Source of the DNA: Lachnoclostridium phytofermentans ISDg | Lineage (GTDB): Bacteria > Bacillota > Clostridia > Lachnospirales > Lachnospiraceae | NCBI RefSeq assembly: GCF_000018685.1 | Contig: NC_010001.1 | Location: forward strand, 1,380,001-1,444,000 | DNA: 64,000 nt | Reading direction: 5' to 3' | Shown: positions 1-7,169 of the stretch, piece by piece | Layout: each line of letters begins with the position of its first letter | Numbering within the stretch: the stretch's first letter is position 1 | The notes under the pieces: generated by a model | What the model was told of the DNA's origin: nothing | The model's database searches: none | The model's input: the letters and a program-made list of their open reading frames with translations, nothing else | Position numbers and translations under genes: made by a program

Positions 1-771
1 AGCCGTTATTCTATGGATATAACGATTTTTAATGTATTGAATACGGAATACATAAAATCCGGTGATGCACCGTTTCATTTTGTTGAAATGGCATTTTTGC
101 CTGATTATATTACGTTTCATCAGTATTTTAAATTGTTTTTTAACAGTCCTGAATACTTAAGATTGTTTTGGAACTCGGTCATTTTATGCGTGCCGATTGT
201 TGTGGGGCAATGTATTATTTCTGTGCCGGCAGCTTACGCATTTGAGCGGTTGCAATGGAAATACAAGGAGTTTTTGTTTTTTATCTACATTATTGTGATG
301 CTGATGCCGACACAGGTTTTGCTGGTACCCCATTATCTTCTAGCGGAACTGGTTACGCTGCCGCCTTATTTGGCCATTATATTACCGGGTATTTTCAGTC
401 CCCTTGGTGTTTTTTTACTGCGGCAGCAGCTGAAGGGCTTTCCCCATGAGTGCTTAGAAGCGGCACAAGTGGATGGTGCGGCACATCGCACTATTTTGCA
501 TCATATTGTATTGCCGAATATGAAGTCGAGTGTGGCGGTGCTAGTCGTGATTACATTTGCGGATTATTGGAACATTGTTGACCAGGCGATTGTCTTTATT
601 AAAAATGCGTTTGACGAGCCAATGTCGGTCGGGCTGTCAAGGGTGATGCAGAATGACACAGGTATGTTTTTTGCGACTGCTTGTTTTTATATGTTTCCGA
701 TTGTGATATTGTTTATGTCTTGTCGAGACTATATATCACAGGAGTTGTCTTTTGCTGGGGTGAAAAATTAG
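1..771 (+). CDS. Carbohydrate ABC transporter permease, MalG type (5' end outside window)
   Basis: This is an inner-membrane permease subunit of a sugar ABC importer. The frame is open to base 1, and the first in-frame ATG (13) lacks the N-terminal membrane helix expected of MalG proteins, so the true start lies upstream of the window. The visible part has about five hydrophobic segments and the cytoplasmic EAA loop (ECLEAAQVDGA, near residue 145 from the ATG), which docks on the ATPase subunit. The partner permease and solute-binding protein would be expected upstream. The next gene follows after 14 nt and is probably co-transcribed. The family call is firm; the sugar is unknown. Confidence 0.88.
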   Translation, partial: SRYSMDITIFNVLNTEYIKSGDAPFHFVEMAFLPDYITFHQYFKLFFNSPEYLRLFWNSVILCVPIVVGQCIISVPAAYAFERLQWKYKEFLFFIYIIVMLMPTQVLLVPHYLLAELVTLPPYLAIILPGIFSPLGVFLLRQQLKGFPHECLEAAQVDGAAHRTILHHIVLPNMKSSVAVLVVITFADYWNIVDQAIVFIKNAFDEPMSVGLSRVMQNDTGMFFATACFYMFPIVILFMSCRDYISQELSFAGVKN

Positions 772-785
772 ATGGGAGGTTGTAT

Positions 786-1442
786 ATGAAAATCAGGAAA
801 GGCTGGGTGCTGACAGGTATCATTTTTTTATTATTTGTTGTGGGCTGTACCATCTATTCACGTACCTATTATCAATGGAATTTGCCGACAGTAGAAATAA
901 TGGCGCCAAGGTCGGGAACGTTGATGCTGGGGCGGTACGATGTACGGAGTGTTTCAAAAAAGGAAGAAGGGTCAAGTGGCTTTACACACAGTACCCAGAT
1001 TTTGCTTCCGCTTACGGTGAATTATTTCTTTGTCGATGATGAGGCTGAGGTTACGTTGACCGGAATCAGAAACAGTACAAGAAAGGGGCGTGTAACCTCT
1101 ATCACCTATACAAAGGAAAACCTTGTGCTGACGATTGGCTTTCATGCTGAAAATTTCGCGGATGGGGAGTCGGTTGATGTGTCAATTATGAAAGAAACGA
1201 CTCTGTTAAGTAATATTATGCCTAAAAGCGCACTGCATGAAGATGATAAAGGAGCGTACCTGTTTGTGGTTATGAAAGAACAGGGGGCTTGGGGGCGTGA
1301 GTATGTGGTACGGCGCATGGACGTAACGGTTTGGGCGAGCACAGAGCAGGAGTTTTCAGTTAGCTCAACTATTGAATACCCTGTGGTGTTTGCCAGCGAC
1401 AGTAAGCTTGCGGACGGACAGCGGGTAAGGTTTTATCCGTAG
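786..1442 (+). CDS. HlyD-like membrane-anchored protein, possible lipoprotein
   Basis: The protein has 218 residues from the ATG at 786, preceded by GGGAGG. An ATG in the same frame at 681 overlaps the permease and has no ribosome site, so 786 is preferred. The N-terminus is a hydrophobic segment ending in VVGC, which could be a signal-anchor or a lipobox (Cys near residue 19). The C-terminal half carries a stretch like the end of membrane-fusion/efflux adaptor proteins (PKSALHEDDKGAYLFVV), giving beta-rich extracytoplasmic domains. It lies 14 nt after a sugar permease, an odd partner for an adaptor. Its role is not known and the family assignment is tentative. Confidence 0.6.
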   Translation: MKIRKGWVLTGIIFLLFVVGCTIYSRTYYQWNLPTVEIMAPRSGTLMLGRYDVRSVSKKEEGSSGFTHSTQILLPLTVNYFFVDDEAEVTLTGIRNSTRKGRVTSITYTKENLVLTIGFHAENFADGESVDVSIMKETTLLSNIMPKSALHEDDKGAYLFVVMKEQGAWGREYVVRRMDVTVWASTEQEFSVSSTIEYPVVFASDSKLADGQRVRFYP

Positions 1443-1447
1443 GGAGC

Positions 1448-1633
1448 GGAAGTGCTTCGATATCATTTATCGGAATATTTGCAGTACTATGGTTAGCAAA
1501 TCCACTTTTTTGGATTCTATTAACCATAGGCGCAATTCCCAGTGCGGCTATGTCTATGAAATATACCAAGTCCATTTATCGTTTAAGCATGGAACAGCCA
1601 AAAACCGAACCTTATTATAAATCATTGGTTTAA
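1448..1633 (+). pseudogene. C-terminal remnant of a membrane protein
   Basis: This frame has no ATG near its 5' end. It encodes a hydrophobic stretch followed by a charged tail (GIFAVLWLANPLFWILLTIG, then KYTKSIYRLSMEQPKTEP) and a TAA at 1631. It has the character of a real membrane-protein C-terminus but no start codon or ribosome site, and it begins directly at the end of the preceding gene. It is best read as what remains of a deleted gene. The family was not recognised. Confidence 0.45.
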
Positions 1634-1734
1634 TTCTTCTCTCTCCTCGTTATCTTCCAATAATAACAATGTTTTCTTTTCTTGGAATAATATAATTAAC
1701 AACAGATATATTTGTAGTCAAACTTTGTAAACTT

Positions 1735-2103
1735 TCAATTTTTGTTTTTCAAAATGATAAAATTATTAATATAGGCATCAAAATAATCTTTTCCTTCAAA
1801 TATTAACTTAAACTCTTTCGTATTTATATTATAACGATAGATACCGTATGGATACCTTTCTTCCTCTTCTTCATTTTTTGCACTTCCACGAAATACAATT
1901 TCATTTTCAGAAATAAAAAATAATCTTCTCTAATAATATGAAATGGACTATCACTTCCCATAAACCGAAACTCTTCGGTCTGATTTGATTTTACCATATA
2001 ACGATAATGTGTCACTGGCACAGTTATTTGAATTTATTAATTCAAATATACAATTGTGTATAATAATGTAAATGCTTAATACTAGAACTAGTGAATTTTT
2101 CAT
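1735..2103 (-). pseudogene. Frameshifted remnant of a small exported protein
   Basis: Reading the minus strand from the ATG at 2103 gives a signal-like start (MKNSLVLVLSIYIII). It continues in a second frame (VTHYRYMVKSNQTEEF) and ends in a third (RYPYGIYRYNINTKEFKLIF, stop at 1735-1737). Each segment is polar and protein-like, and together they make one plausible ~120-residue exported or lipoprotein-like product broken by at least two frameshifts. Either the gene is decayed or the window sequence has small indels here. The family was not recognised. Confidence 0.45.
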
Positions 2104-2118
2104 AAGTAGAGTTTTGAG

Positions 2119-2147
2119 AAAAAGCTCCTTTCGGAGCTTTTTGTTTG
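2119..2147. terminator. Rho-independent terminator, works on either strand
   Basis: The arms AAAAAGCTCC and GGAGCTTTTT flank a TTTC loop, giving a 10-bp stem with a U-run on both strands. It separates the remnants on its left from the hflX promoter that starts at 2157. Confidence 0.75.
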
Positions 2148-2156
2148 ATGGAGTGT

Positions 2157-2185
2157 TTGACATAAGGATAGTAATGTGATATTGT
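2157..2185 (+). promoter_or_regulatory. Sigma-A promoter of the hflX leader
   Basis: TTGACA (2157-2162), a 17-bp spacer and TATTGT (2180-2185) predict a transcript start near 2192. That is about 28 nt upstream of the first leader ORF and about 560 nt upstream of the hflX start. Confidence 0.6.
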
Positions 2186-2219
2186 TATATTTATATTGGT
2201 GTGACAAAGGAGAAAGTAC

Positions 2220-2243
2220 ATGTTTATTAGTCGTTTAAGATAA
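2220..2243 (+). CDS. Leader peptide 1 of hflX, MFISRLR
   Basis: A seven-codon ORF (MFISRLR, stop TAA) preceded by AAAGGAG at a good distance and lying about 28 nt from the predicted transcript start. It ends in Arg-Leu-Arg. The R/K-X-R/K motif is the established site of macrolide-dependent ribosome arrest in the ErmDL class of leader peptides. The RLR codons also form the 5' arm of a hairpin (2232-2239 with 2298-2305), so a stalled ribosome would alter folding. That arrangement is seen in the sequence; stalling is inferred. Confidence 0.6.
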   Translation: MFISRLR

Positions 2244-2340
2244 GTTTATTAAAAAGCAGATATGTTTTGGTAACCTGAACAAGGCTTTTTTGTTATGCTT
2301 AAACGGCAAATATGTTTCATTTCTATGAGTTAAGACTAAT
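2226..2340 (+). promoter_or_regulatory. Leader RNA fold sequestering leader-1 codons
   Basis: ATTAGTC (2226-2232) is complementary to GACTAAT (2334-2340), and CGTTTAAG (2232-2239) to CTTAAACG (2298-2305), giving a long base-paired arm over the coding region of leader peptide 1. Inside it, AAAAAGC and GCTTTTTT could form a small terminator-like hairpin (about 2254-2291). A second hairpin, CTTACC with GGTAAG, follows near 2362-2390. Confidence 0.5.
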
Positions 2341-2450
2341 CAAATTTTATAATTAATATCTTACCTTTGCTAAAATTGCTAGGGTAAGTATGATGTTTTT
2401 AAAAATAAATGATAAGTAACTCATGATTGTTTCATAAGAGCGTATATAGC

Positions 2451-2484
2451 AGACAGAGCCTATCTAGGTTTTGTCTATTTTTTT
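2451..2484 (+). terminator. Attenuator terminator between leader peptides 1 and 2
   Basis: AGACAGAGCC (2451-2460) and GGTTTTGTCT (2467-2476) form a 10-bp stem with two G-U pairs and a 6-nt loop, followed by a T-rich tract. It is well formed and sits inside the hflX leader, so it should stop most transcripts unless an alternative fold prevents it. Confidence 0.7.
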
Positions 2485-2541
2485 ATATCTTTTGACTAAC
2501 GTGTTGTATCATTTCTTTTCACATATAAGGGAGGTCTTAGA

Positions 2542-2571
2542 ATGATTAATTCTATGAGATTACGTTACTAG
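2542..2571 (+). CDS. Leader peptide 2 of hflX, MINSMRLRY (ErmDL-like)
   Basis: A nine-codon ORF preceded by AGGGAGG seven bases before the ATG. The peptide MINSMRLRY closely resembles the start of the ErmD leader (MTHSMRLRF), in which ribosomes stall at the MRLR segment in the presence of macrolides. GTTAC at codons 8-9 (2564-2568) can pair with GTAAC (2623-2627), and just inside this GGATTATG (2576-2583) pairs perfectly with CATAATCC (2610-2617). A ribosome held at RLR would cover the outer 5' arm. Stalling is inferred, not shown. Confidence 0.65.
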   Translation: MINSMRLRY

Positions 2572-2575
2572 TACT

Positions 2576-2665
2576 GGATTATGGTACTCGGGAGAAGTAT
2601 AACGTTTATCATAATCCTTTTCGTAACAAAAGTGTGAAAGTAGAACTTCACACTCAAGTTTTTCT
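2576..2665 (+). terminator. Second attenuator hairpins before hflX
   Basis: The GGATTATG/CATAATCC stem is followed by AGTGTGAA (2631-2638) pairing with TTCACACT (2647-2654), then a T-rich stretch ending TTTTTC. The T-run begins a few bases after the stem, so this is a weaker terminator than the one at 2451. Downstream AAGTTTTT and AAAAACTT copies offer competing pairings. An 8-bp hairpin (2708-2735) precedes the hflX ribosome site. Confidence 0.5.
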
Positions 2666-2754
2666 AAAAACTTAGTAAAAACTTGTCAAGAGAAAAGTTT
2701 ATATACAATGATGGTTCGCTAAATGGCTATCATTATGAAAAGGAGATTATGATT

Positions 2755-4071
2755 ATGAAACAAATCGGTATAATAGTAGGAGTTAATGTTAAGAATGAAG
2801 AGCATTTTCATGAGGGAATGCAGGAATTAATCGCATTAAGTGATGCGTGTGATATTGAGATTGTTGATAGTATAGTACAAAATGCAGATAGCATAAATAG
2901 AGCTACTTATCTTGGAAAGGGTAAGCTTGCAGAACTTGGAGAATTAGCTAGAGTGCGCGGAGCAGAGGTTGTTATCTTCAACGGGGAATTAACAGCATCT
3001 CAAATCCGTAATATTCAAACGGTGGTTGATACCGTGGTACTCGATCGAACCAACCTAATATTAACGATATTTGCAAGTCGCGCTAAGACGAGGGAAGCAA
3101 AGCTTCAAGTTGAAGTGGTAAGATTACAATATGAATTACCTCGATTAATTGGAGCGAATGAAAACCTATCAAGGCAGGCAGGTGGTATCGGTGGTGGAAC
3201 CGGAGCTGGTGGTAGAAATAAAGGTGCCGGAGAAACGAAACTCGAACTTGATAAGCGAAGAGTAGAAGAAAAAATCAATGTGATGCAAAGAGAGCTAGAA
3301 GAGCTTATCACGCAACGATTGACACAGAGAAATCAGCGTAAGAAGAATGAGATAAATACGGTAGCATTAGTGGGATATACCAATGCGGGAAAATCGACGG
3401 TAATGAATTATATGGTTCAACAGTTTATCGGTAAAGAAGAGAAAGAAGTTTTAGCAAAGGATATGTTATTTGCAACCCTAGAGACTTCTGTTCGAAAGAT
3501 AAACCTCAAAAACCGTAAGGAATTTTTATTATCTGATACGGTCGGTTTTGTAAGTAACTTACCGCACAAGCTTGTGAAAGCGTTTCGCTCAACTCTAGAA
3601 GAGGTATGCGAAGCTGATTTGCTTGTTCATGTGGTAGATCGCTCCAATGAAGATTACCAGAGTCAGATAGAGGTAACAAATGCTACCTTATCGCAAATAG
3701 GAGCAGGTCACATACCAGTTATCTATGCTTATAATAAAGCAGATTTAATCAAGACGGATTTGATTAAAGAGGAAGCTTTGCAAGGTGATATGGAAGAGAA
3801 ACAGATGTTAGAGACTAAGGAAGATACCGTATTGATTTCTGCGAAAAAAGGAGATGGTATGAATGAGCTTATCGAACTCATTTGTAAGCGTTTATACCCG
3901 AATGAAGTTAGAACTAAGGTTTTGATACCATATCACCTTGGTGCACTGATTGCGAAGATAAATGCTTCGACGAATATCCTTTCTTCCAACAGCGAAGAAG
4001 CAGGTATGGTATACGAAATCGAGTGCAATGAGCAAATTTATCAACAGGTAGAGGCTTTTGTTTTAAAGTAA
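2755..4071 (+). CDS. hflX: HflX-family ribosome-associated GTPase
   Basis: HflX proteins bind the 50S subunit, split stalled 70S ribosomes and hydrolyse GTP; Listeria HflXr paralogues give macrolide/lincosamide resistance. This 438-residue protein has the glycine-rich linker (GGIGGGTGAGGRNKGAGETK), a helical coiled coil, G1 GYTNAGKST (about 207), switch-I FATLETSVRKI (canonical form FATLDPTTR), G3 DTVGF (about 261) and G4 NKAD (about 327). The ATG at 2755 is chosen because AAAAGGAG lies nine bases upstream; an in-frame TTG at 2683 has no such site. It is a single-gene unit with a terminator behind it. The two RLR leader peptides ahead suggest antibiotic-inducible expression, as for HflXr. Confidence 0.9.
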   Translation: MKQIGIIVGVNVKNEEHFHEGMQELIALSDACDIEIVDSIVQNADSINRATYLGKGKLAELGELARVRGAEVVIFNGELTASQIRNIQTVVDTVVLDRTNLILTIFASRAKTREAKLQVEVVRLQYELPRLIGANENLSRQAGGIGGGTGAGGRNKGAGETKLELDKRRVEEKINVMQRELEELITQRLTQRNQRKKNEINTVALVGYTNAGKSTVMNYMVQQFIGKEEKEVLAKDMLFATLETSVRKINLKNRKEFLLSDTVGFVSNLPHKLVKAFRSTLEEVCEADLLVHVVDRSNEDYQSQIEVTNATLSQIGAGHIPVIYAYNKADLIKTDLIKEEALQGDMEEKQMLETKEDTVLISAKKGDGMNELIELICKRLYPNEVRTKVLIPYHLGALIAKINASTNILSSNSEEAGMVYEIECNEQIYQQVEAFVLK

Positions 4072-4131
4072 CATGCCATAATATTATGTAATATCTTGCA
4101 ATATCTTATAGTTTCTTGTAACATTACACTA

Positions 4132-4188
4132 TATAGGAAGACTTCGATGGATGATCATATCAGAAAGAAGTCTTCCTATATTTTTTTA
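4132..4188 (+). terminator. Terminator after hflX
   Basis: TATAGGAAGACTTC (4132-4145) pairs with GAAGTCTTCCTATA (4167-4180) to give a 14-bp perfect stem, followed by TTTTTTT. Confidence 0.85.
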
Positions 4189-4260
4189 TTTTGTAACCTT
4201 TTCGACGTTAATGTTACTAATAGATAGAGGTACTAAGGAAAGCGCAGACGGAGGCAGACG

Positions 4261-4773
4261 ATGAAGACAGAGTTTCAACAATTATATGAAAAATACTATT
4301 CTCGAGTCTATTATTTTTTGCTAAAACAAGTTTATAACCGTAAAGATTTGGCGGAAGAACTGACCCAAGAAACCTTTTATCAAGCATTTTTATCATTACA
4401 CCGATACCGAGGAGACTGTGATATTGTAACTTGGCTTTTTCAGATTGGTAAGAACACTTGTTTTCGTTACTTTAAGAAGCATCCTATCTATGCAGATTAT
4501 GATAGCGAAGTATTAGGTAAAGAAAATCTGATAGCTAATGTTAAGAGCATGGAACAGGAGTATGAAGACAAAGTAAATGCCGAGGCAGTAATTAGTTGTA
4601 TCAAACAAATGAAGGAAAATTATCGTGAGGTTATGTTATTAAGATTACAAGAAAATCTTTCTTTTCGAGAGATAGGAGAAAAGCTACATATTAGTGAGAA
4701 TTCTGCAAAAGTGTTGTATTTCCGAGGAAAAGAAATGGTAAAGAAAGAATTGGAGGGCGAATATTATGGATAA
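4261..4773 (+). CDS. ECF-type RNA polymerase sigma factor
   Basis: A 170-residue sigma-70 family protein with region 2 (YYFLLKQVYNRKDLAEELTQ, then ETFYQAF) near residues 15-45 and region 4 helix-turn-helix near 115-165 (VMLLRLQENLSFREIGEKL). It lacks regions 1 and 3, as in extracytoplasmic-function sigmas. It overlaps the start of the anti-sigma gene by 8 bp, implying translational coupling. GTAAC and GTTAC sit about 65 and 45 bases upstream and may belong to an autoregulated promoter, but no clear ECF -35/-10 pair was found. The regulon is unknown. Confidence 0.88.
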   Translation: MKTEFQQLYEKYYSRVYYFLLKQVYNRKDLAEELTQETFYQAFLSLHRYRGDCDIVTWLFQIGKNTCFRYFKKHPIYADYDSEVLGKENLIANVKSMEQEYEDKVNAEAVISCIKQMKENYREVMLLRLQENLSFREIGEKLHISENSAKVLYFRGKEMVKKELEGEYYG

Positions 4774-5512
4774 GCAGACATGCATACTAGTAAAGGAATT
4801 AATTCCTTTATACTGTGATAAGGCGACTAGTGAACAAAGTAATCAGATTATTGAGGAGCATTTAAAAGAGTGTGATTCCTGCAAAGTTTTTTTAGATAGC
4901 ATAATGGCAGAAAATGAGTTTAAAAAAGAAATGGGTCAATGCTCTGACGAAGTTAAGGATGACAATGAGAATTATGTAAAAATAGCAAAGCGTTTAAAAA
5001 AACGTAGAAGAATGATAATAACCAGCACATTCGCAGCAGTCGTTTTTATATTTATTTGTATAACTTCGTGGTTTCAAACTTTTTTTAATATAGGAGGAAT
5101 GGAACCAACTTATGATTTTGGAGCAAACTTCGTTGCAAACAAGTTGATTTATAGCTTCCGTGCTCCAAAGCAAGGAGAAGTTGTGGTATTATATTATGGA
5201 GATAATGTTTGTATGAAGCGAATCATCGGAATACCTGGTGATACAGTAGATATCAACTCAGGTCATATTTATGTAAACAATGAGCTAATAGATACAGAAT
5301 ATACTTTCGGAACTATGCAGTGGGAAGGAGATGTAAATTATCCAATTGCATTGGGTGAGGATGAGTATTTTGTCCTTGGAGACAATTATGAAAACTCATT
5401 AGATAGTAGATATCAGTCTTTTGGATTAGTTCCTAGAGACAATATTTTTGGAAAAGTAATGTTTCAAACGAATTTTAGTTTGACTAGAACAAAGGTTACT
5501 ACAGCAAGATAA
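4766..5512 (+). CDS. Zinc-finger anti-sigma factor fused to inactive signal peptidase I domain
   Basis: A 248-residue membrane protein coupled to the ECF sigma gene. Residues 1-45 form a zf-HC2 anti-sigma domain with the H32-x3-C36-x2-C39 zinc motif. Basic residues and one membrane helix follow (about 83-106). The rest resembles the extracytoplasmic domain of type I signal peptidase: GGMEPT (110-115), the lysine of MKRIIGIPGD (K151), and VLGDN...SLDSR. In active enzymes the residue before MEPT is the nucleophile Ser; here it is Gly111, so peptidase activity is unlikely. The domain may sense a ligand or peptide and relay it to the sigma factor. That role is inferred. Confidence 0.8.
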   Translation: MDKQTCILVKELIPLYCDKATSEQSNQIIEEHLKECDSCKVFLDSIMAENEFKKEMGQCSDEVKDDNENYVKIAKRLKKRRRMIITSTFAAVVFIFICITSWFQTFFNIGGMEPTYDFGANFVANKLIYSFRAPKQGEVVVLYYGDNVCMKRIIGIPGDTVDINSGHIYVNNELIDTEYTFGTMQWEGDVNYPIALGEDEYFVLGDNYENSLDSRYQSFGLVPRDNIFGKVMFQTNFSLTRTKVTTAR

Positions 5513-5536
5513 TGAAATAAGTTATAGGAGAAAGTT

Positions 5537-6148
5537 ATGGCATTATTTACAATAGAAAATGTGAATTATAAAAATATTATTCGTTATCCCAATATTGAAA
5601 TACCAGAAGGAGGAGCTACATTTATCTGCGGAGAAAGTGGCTCTGGTAAAAGCACGCTTTTAAAATTACTGAATGGCGTTATTTCACCAACGGATGGGAA
5701 AATCAACTATTTAGATAAAAATATTGAGGATTACGACCCAATAACGCTACGTCGGGAAGTTCTCCTTATCAGTCAATCGGTTTATTTATTTGATATGTCC
5801 ATTAAAGACAATTTCAACGAGTATTATGCTTATCGGGATTTGGAAAACATCAGCGAAGAAGAGATGAAAAATTATTTGGATATTTGTTCTGTTCATCTAC
5901 CACTCGATAGTATGTGTAGTGTAATGTCCGGTGGGGAAAGGCAGAGGGTGTTTAACGCAATTAATCTTTCGTTTCAATCAAAGGTATTAATGTTAGACGA
6001 GCCTACAAGTGCACTTGATTATAAAAATGCAAATGCGCTATTAGAAAATGTTAAATCATTTTGTAAACGAAAAGAAAAAACGCTTCTTGTCGTTTCTCAT
6101 GATAGAGCTATTGCCAATAAATTTGCTGATAATATAATCAATCTTTAG
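5537..6148 (+). CDS. fetA: ABC transporter ATP-binding protein, FetA/YbbL-like
   Basis: A 203-residue ATPase subunit. It shows Walker A GESGSGKST (about 32-40), a Q-loop SQSVYLF, signature SGGERQR, Walker B VLMLDEPTSALD and the H-loop histidine in VVSHD. It lies 13 bp before a FetB-type membrane protein. E. coli FetAB is linked to iron export and peroxide resistance; the same role here is by analogy. It starts 24 bp after the anti-sigma gene, so it may share that transcript and could be part of the sigma regulon. Confidence 0.82.
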   Translation: MALFTIENVNYKNIIRYPNIEIPEGGATFICGESGSGKSTLLKLLNGVISPTDGKINYLDKNIEDYDPITLRREVLLISQSVYLFDMSIKDNFNEYYAYRDLENISEEEMKNYLDICSVHLPLDSMCSVMSGGERQRVFNAINLSFQSKVLMLDEPTSALDYKNANALLENVKSFCKRKEKTLLVVSHDRAIANKFADNIINL

Positions 6149-6161
6149 GGGGGTCAGAATA

Positions 6162-6935
6162 ATGAACGAGATTATATCATTAAATATTGGGCAATTCGCT
6201 TTAATATATTTGCTTCTTTTAATAGTACTTTTGGTAATGAAAAAATGTAGAATTAATCAAACCAAGCTGCTTGTGATCGCCAGCTTACGGATGACCGTAC
6301 AACTTACTTTGGCTGGTTTGATATTGACTTATATTTTTAAGAATCCTCATCCTGCATTTACAATTTTTTACATTCTGTTGATGACAGGATTTGCGATTTA
6401 TATGGTGCTTAATAGAAACAAAGAAATTAATAGAAAATTCAAGTTGATAGTGGCGGCTTCCCTCGCTTTATCGGGTATTGCTATTATATGCTTTTTTATA
6501 ATAGCAGTGGTCGGTGTAAATATTTTTAATCCCCAATATACGATTCCAATCGGTGGGATGATAATAGGAAACGCTATGACAGGGGTAAGCCTCGGGCTTA
6601 AAACATTCAATGAGACAATCAAATCGCAAAGAAATAGAATAGATACGCTTATAAATATGGGTGTTACGCCTCAAAAAATATTAATACCATTTGTAAATCA
6701 AGCGATTGAGACGGCTCTCTTACCGACCTTAAACTCAATGCTTAGCATGGGGGTTATCTCTTTACCAGGTATGATGACAGGTCAGATTCTATCCGGTACC
6801 CTTCCTATGACGGCAATACTTTACCAAATAGCGATTATCATAGCCGTAAGTGCAGTCACATGCCTATCTGTTTTCTGCTCTTTGTTTTTTGGTTATAAAA
6901 CGCTATATAATAAACGAAATCAAATAACGATATAA
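6162..6935 (+). CDS. fetB: FetB/YbbM (UPF0014) family membrane exporter subunit
   Basis: A 257-residue polytopic protein with about seven hydrophobic helices and the conserved central block of the UPF0014/FetB family (IPIGGMIIGNAMTGVSLGLK near 128-147, and SLPGMMTGQILSG). It pairs with the ATPase immediately upstream. The ribosome site is GGGGGTCAG before the ATG. The family is recognisable; the substrate (iron in E. coli) is assumed. Confidence 0.85.
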   Translation: MNEIISLNIGQFALIYLLLLIVLLVMKKCRINQTKLLVIASLRMTVQLTLAGLILTYIFKNPHPAFTIFYILLMTGFAIYMVLNRNKEINRKFKLIVAASLALSGIAIICFFIIAVVGVNIFNPQYTIPIGGMIIGNAMTGVSLGLKTFNETIKSQRNRIDTLINMGVTPQKILIPFVNQAIETALLPTLNSMLSMGVISLPGMMTGQILSGTLPMTAILYQIAIIIAVSAVTCLSVFCSLFFGYKTLYNKRNQITI

Positions 6936-7140
6936 AGAAACAAAATTATCTAGATGATGAGTGAATTCCAATAGTAGTGATTAGTACGTCATTACCGTAG
7001 ATATTCATAAAGTTCTAGTACTTATTTTCATAAAGATACGTAAACAATGTAATACTAAGAAGGTAGATTAATAAACAAAGATTTATCAACCGACAAATTA
7101 GTAATTTGCGCTGGCGCAGATATGCCGCAATTAAGATGAG

Positions 7141-7169
7141 GGCGCTAAGCGCCAGAATTGAGGTTAAAT
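7141..7169 (+). repeat. Hairpin plus Shine-Dalgarno cassette, copy 1
   Basis: GGCGC-TAA-GCGCC is followed at once by AGAATTGAGGTTA and the start codon of the next gene. The same layout (short GC-rich hairpin, CAGAA-NN-GAGGT, ATG) recurs at 21043, 42801 and 60880 before unrelated genes. It is the only clear ribosome site for this gene. Confidence 0.6.

Noticed and set aside
2683..2754. TTG start giving a 24-residue N-terminal extension of HflX
   Set aside because: No ribosome site before TTG, and AAAAGGAG is ideally placed for ATG 2755. The extension overlaps leader hairpins.
4193..4217. GTAAC-N15-GTTAC as an ECF promoter
   Set aside because: Spacing and the lack of a proper -10 (CGTC-like) element do not fit known ECF promoters; kept only as a remark on the sigma gene.
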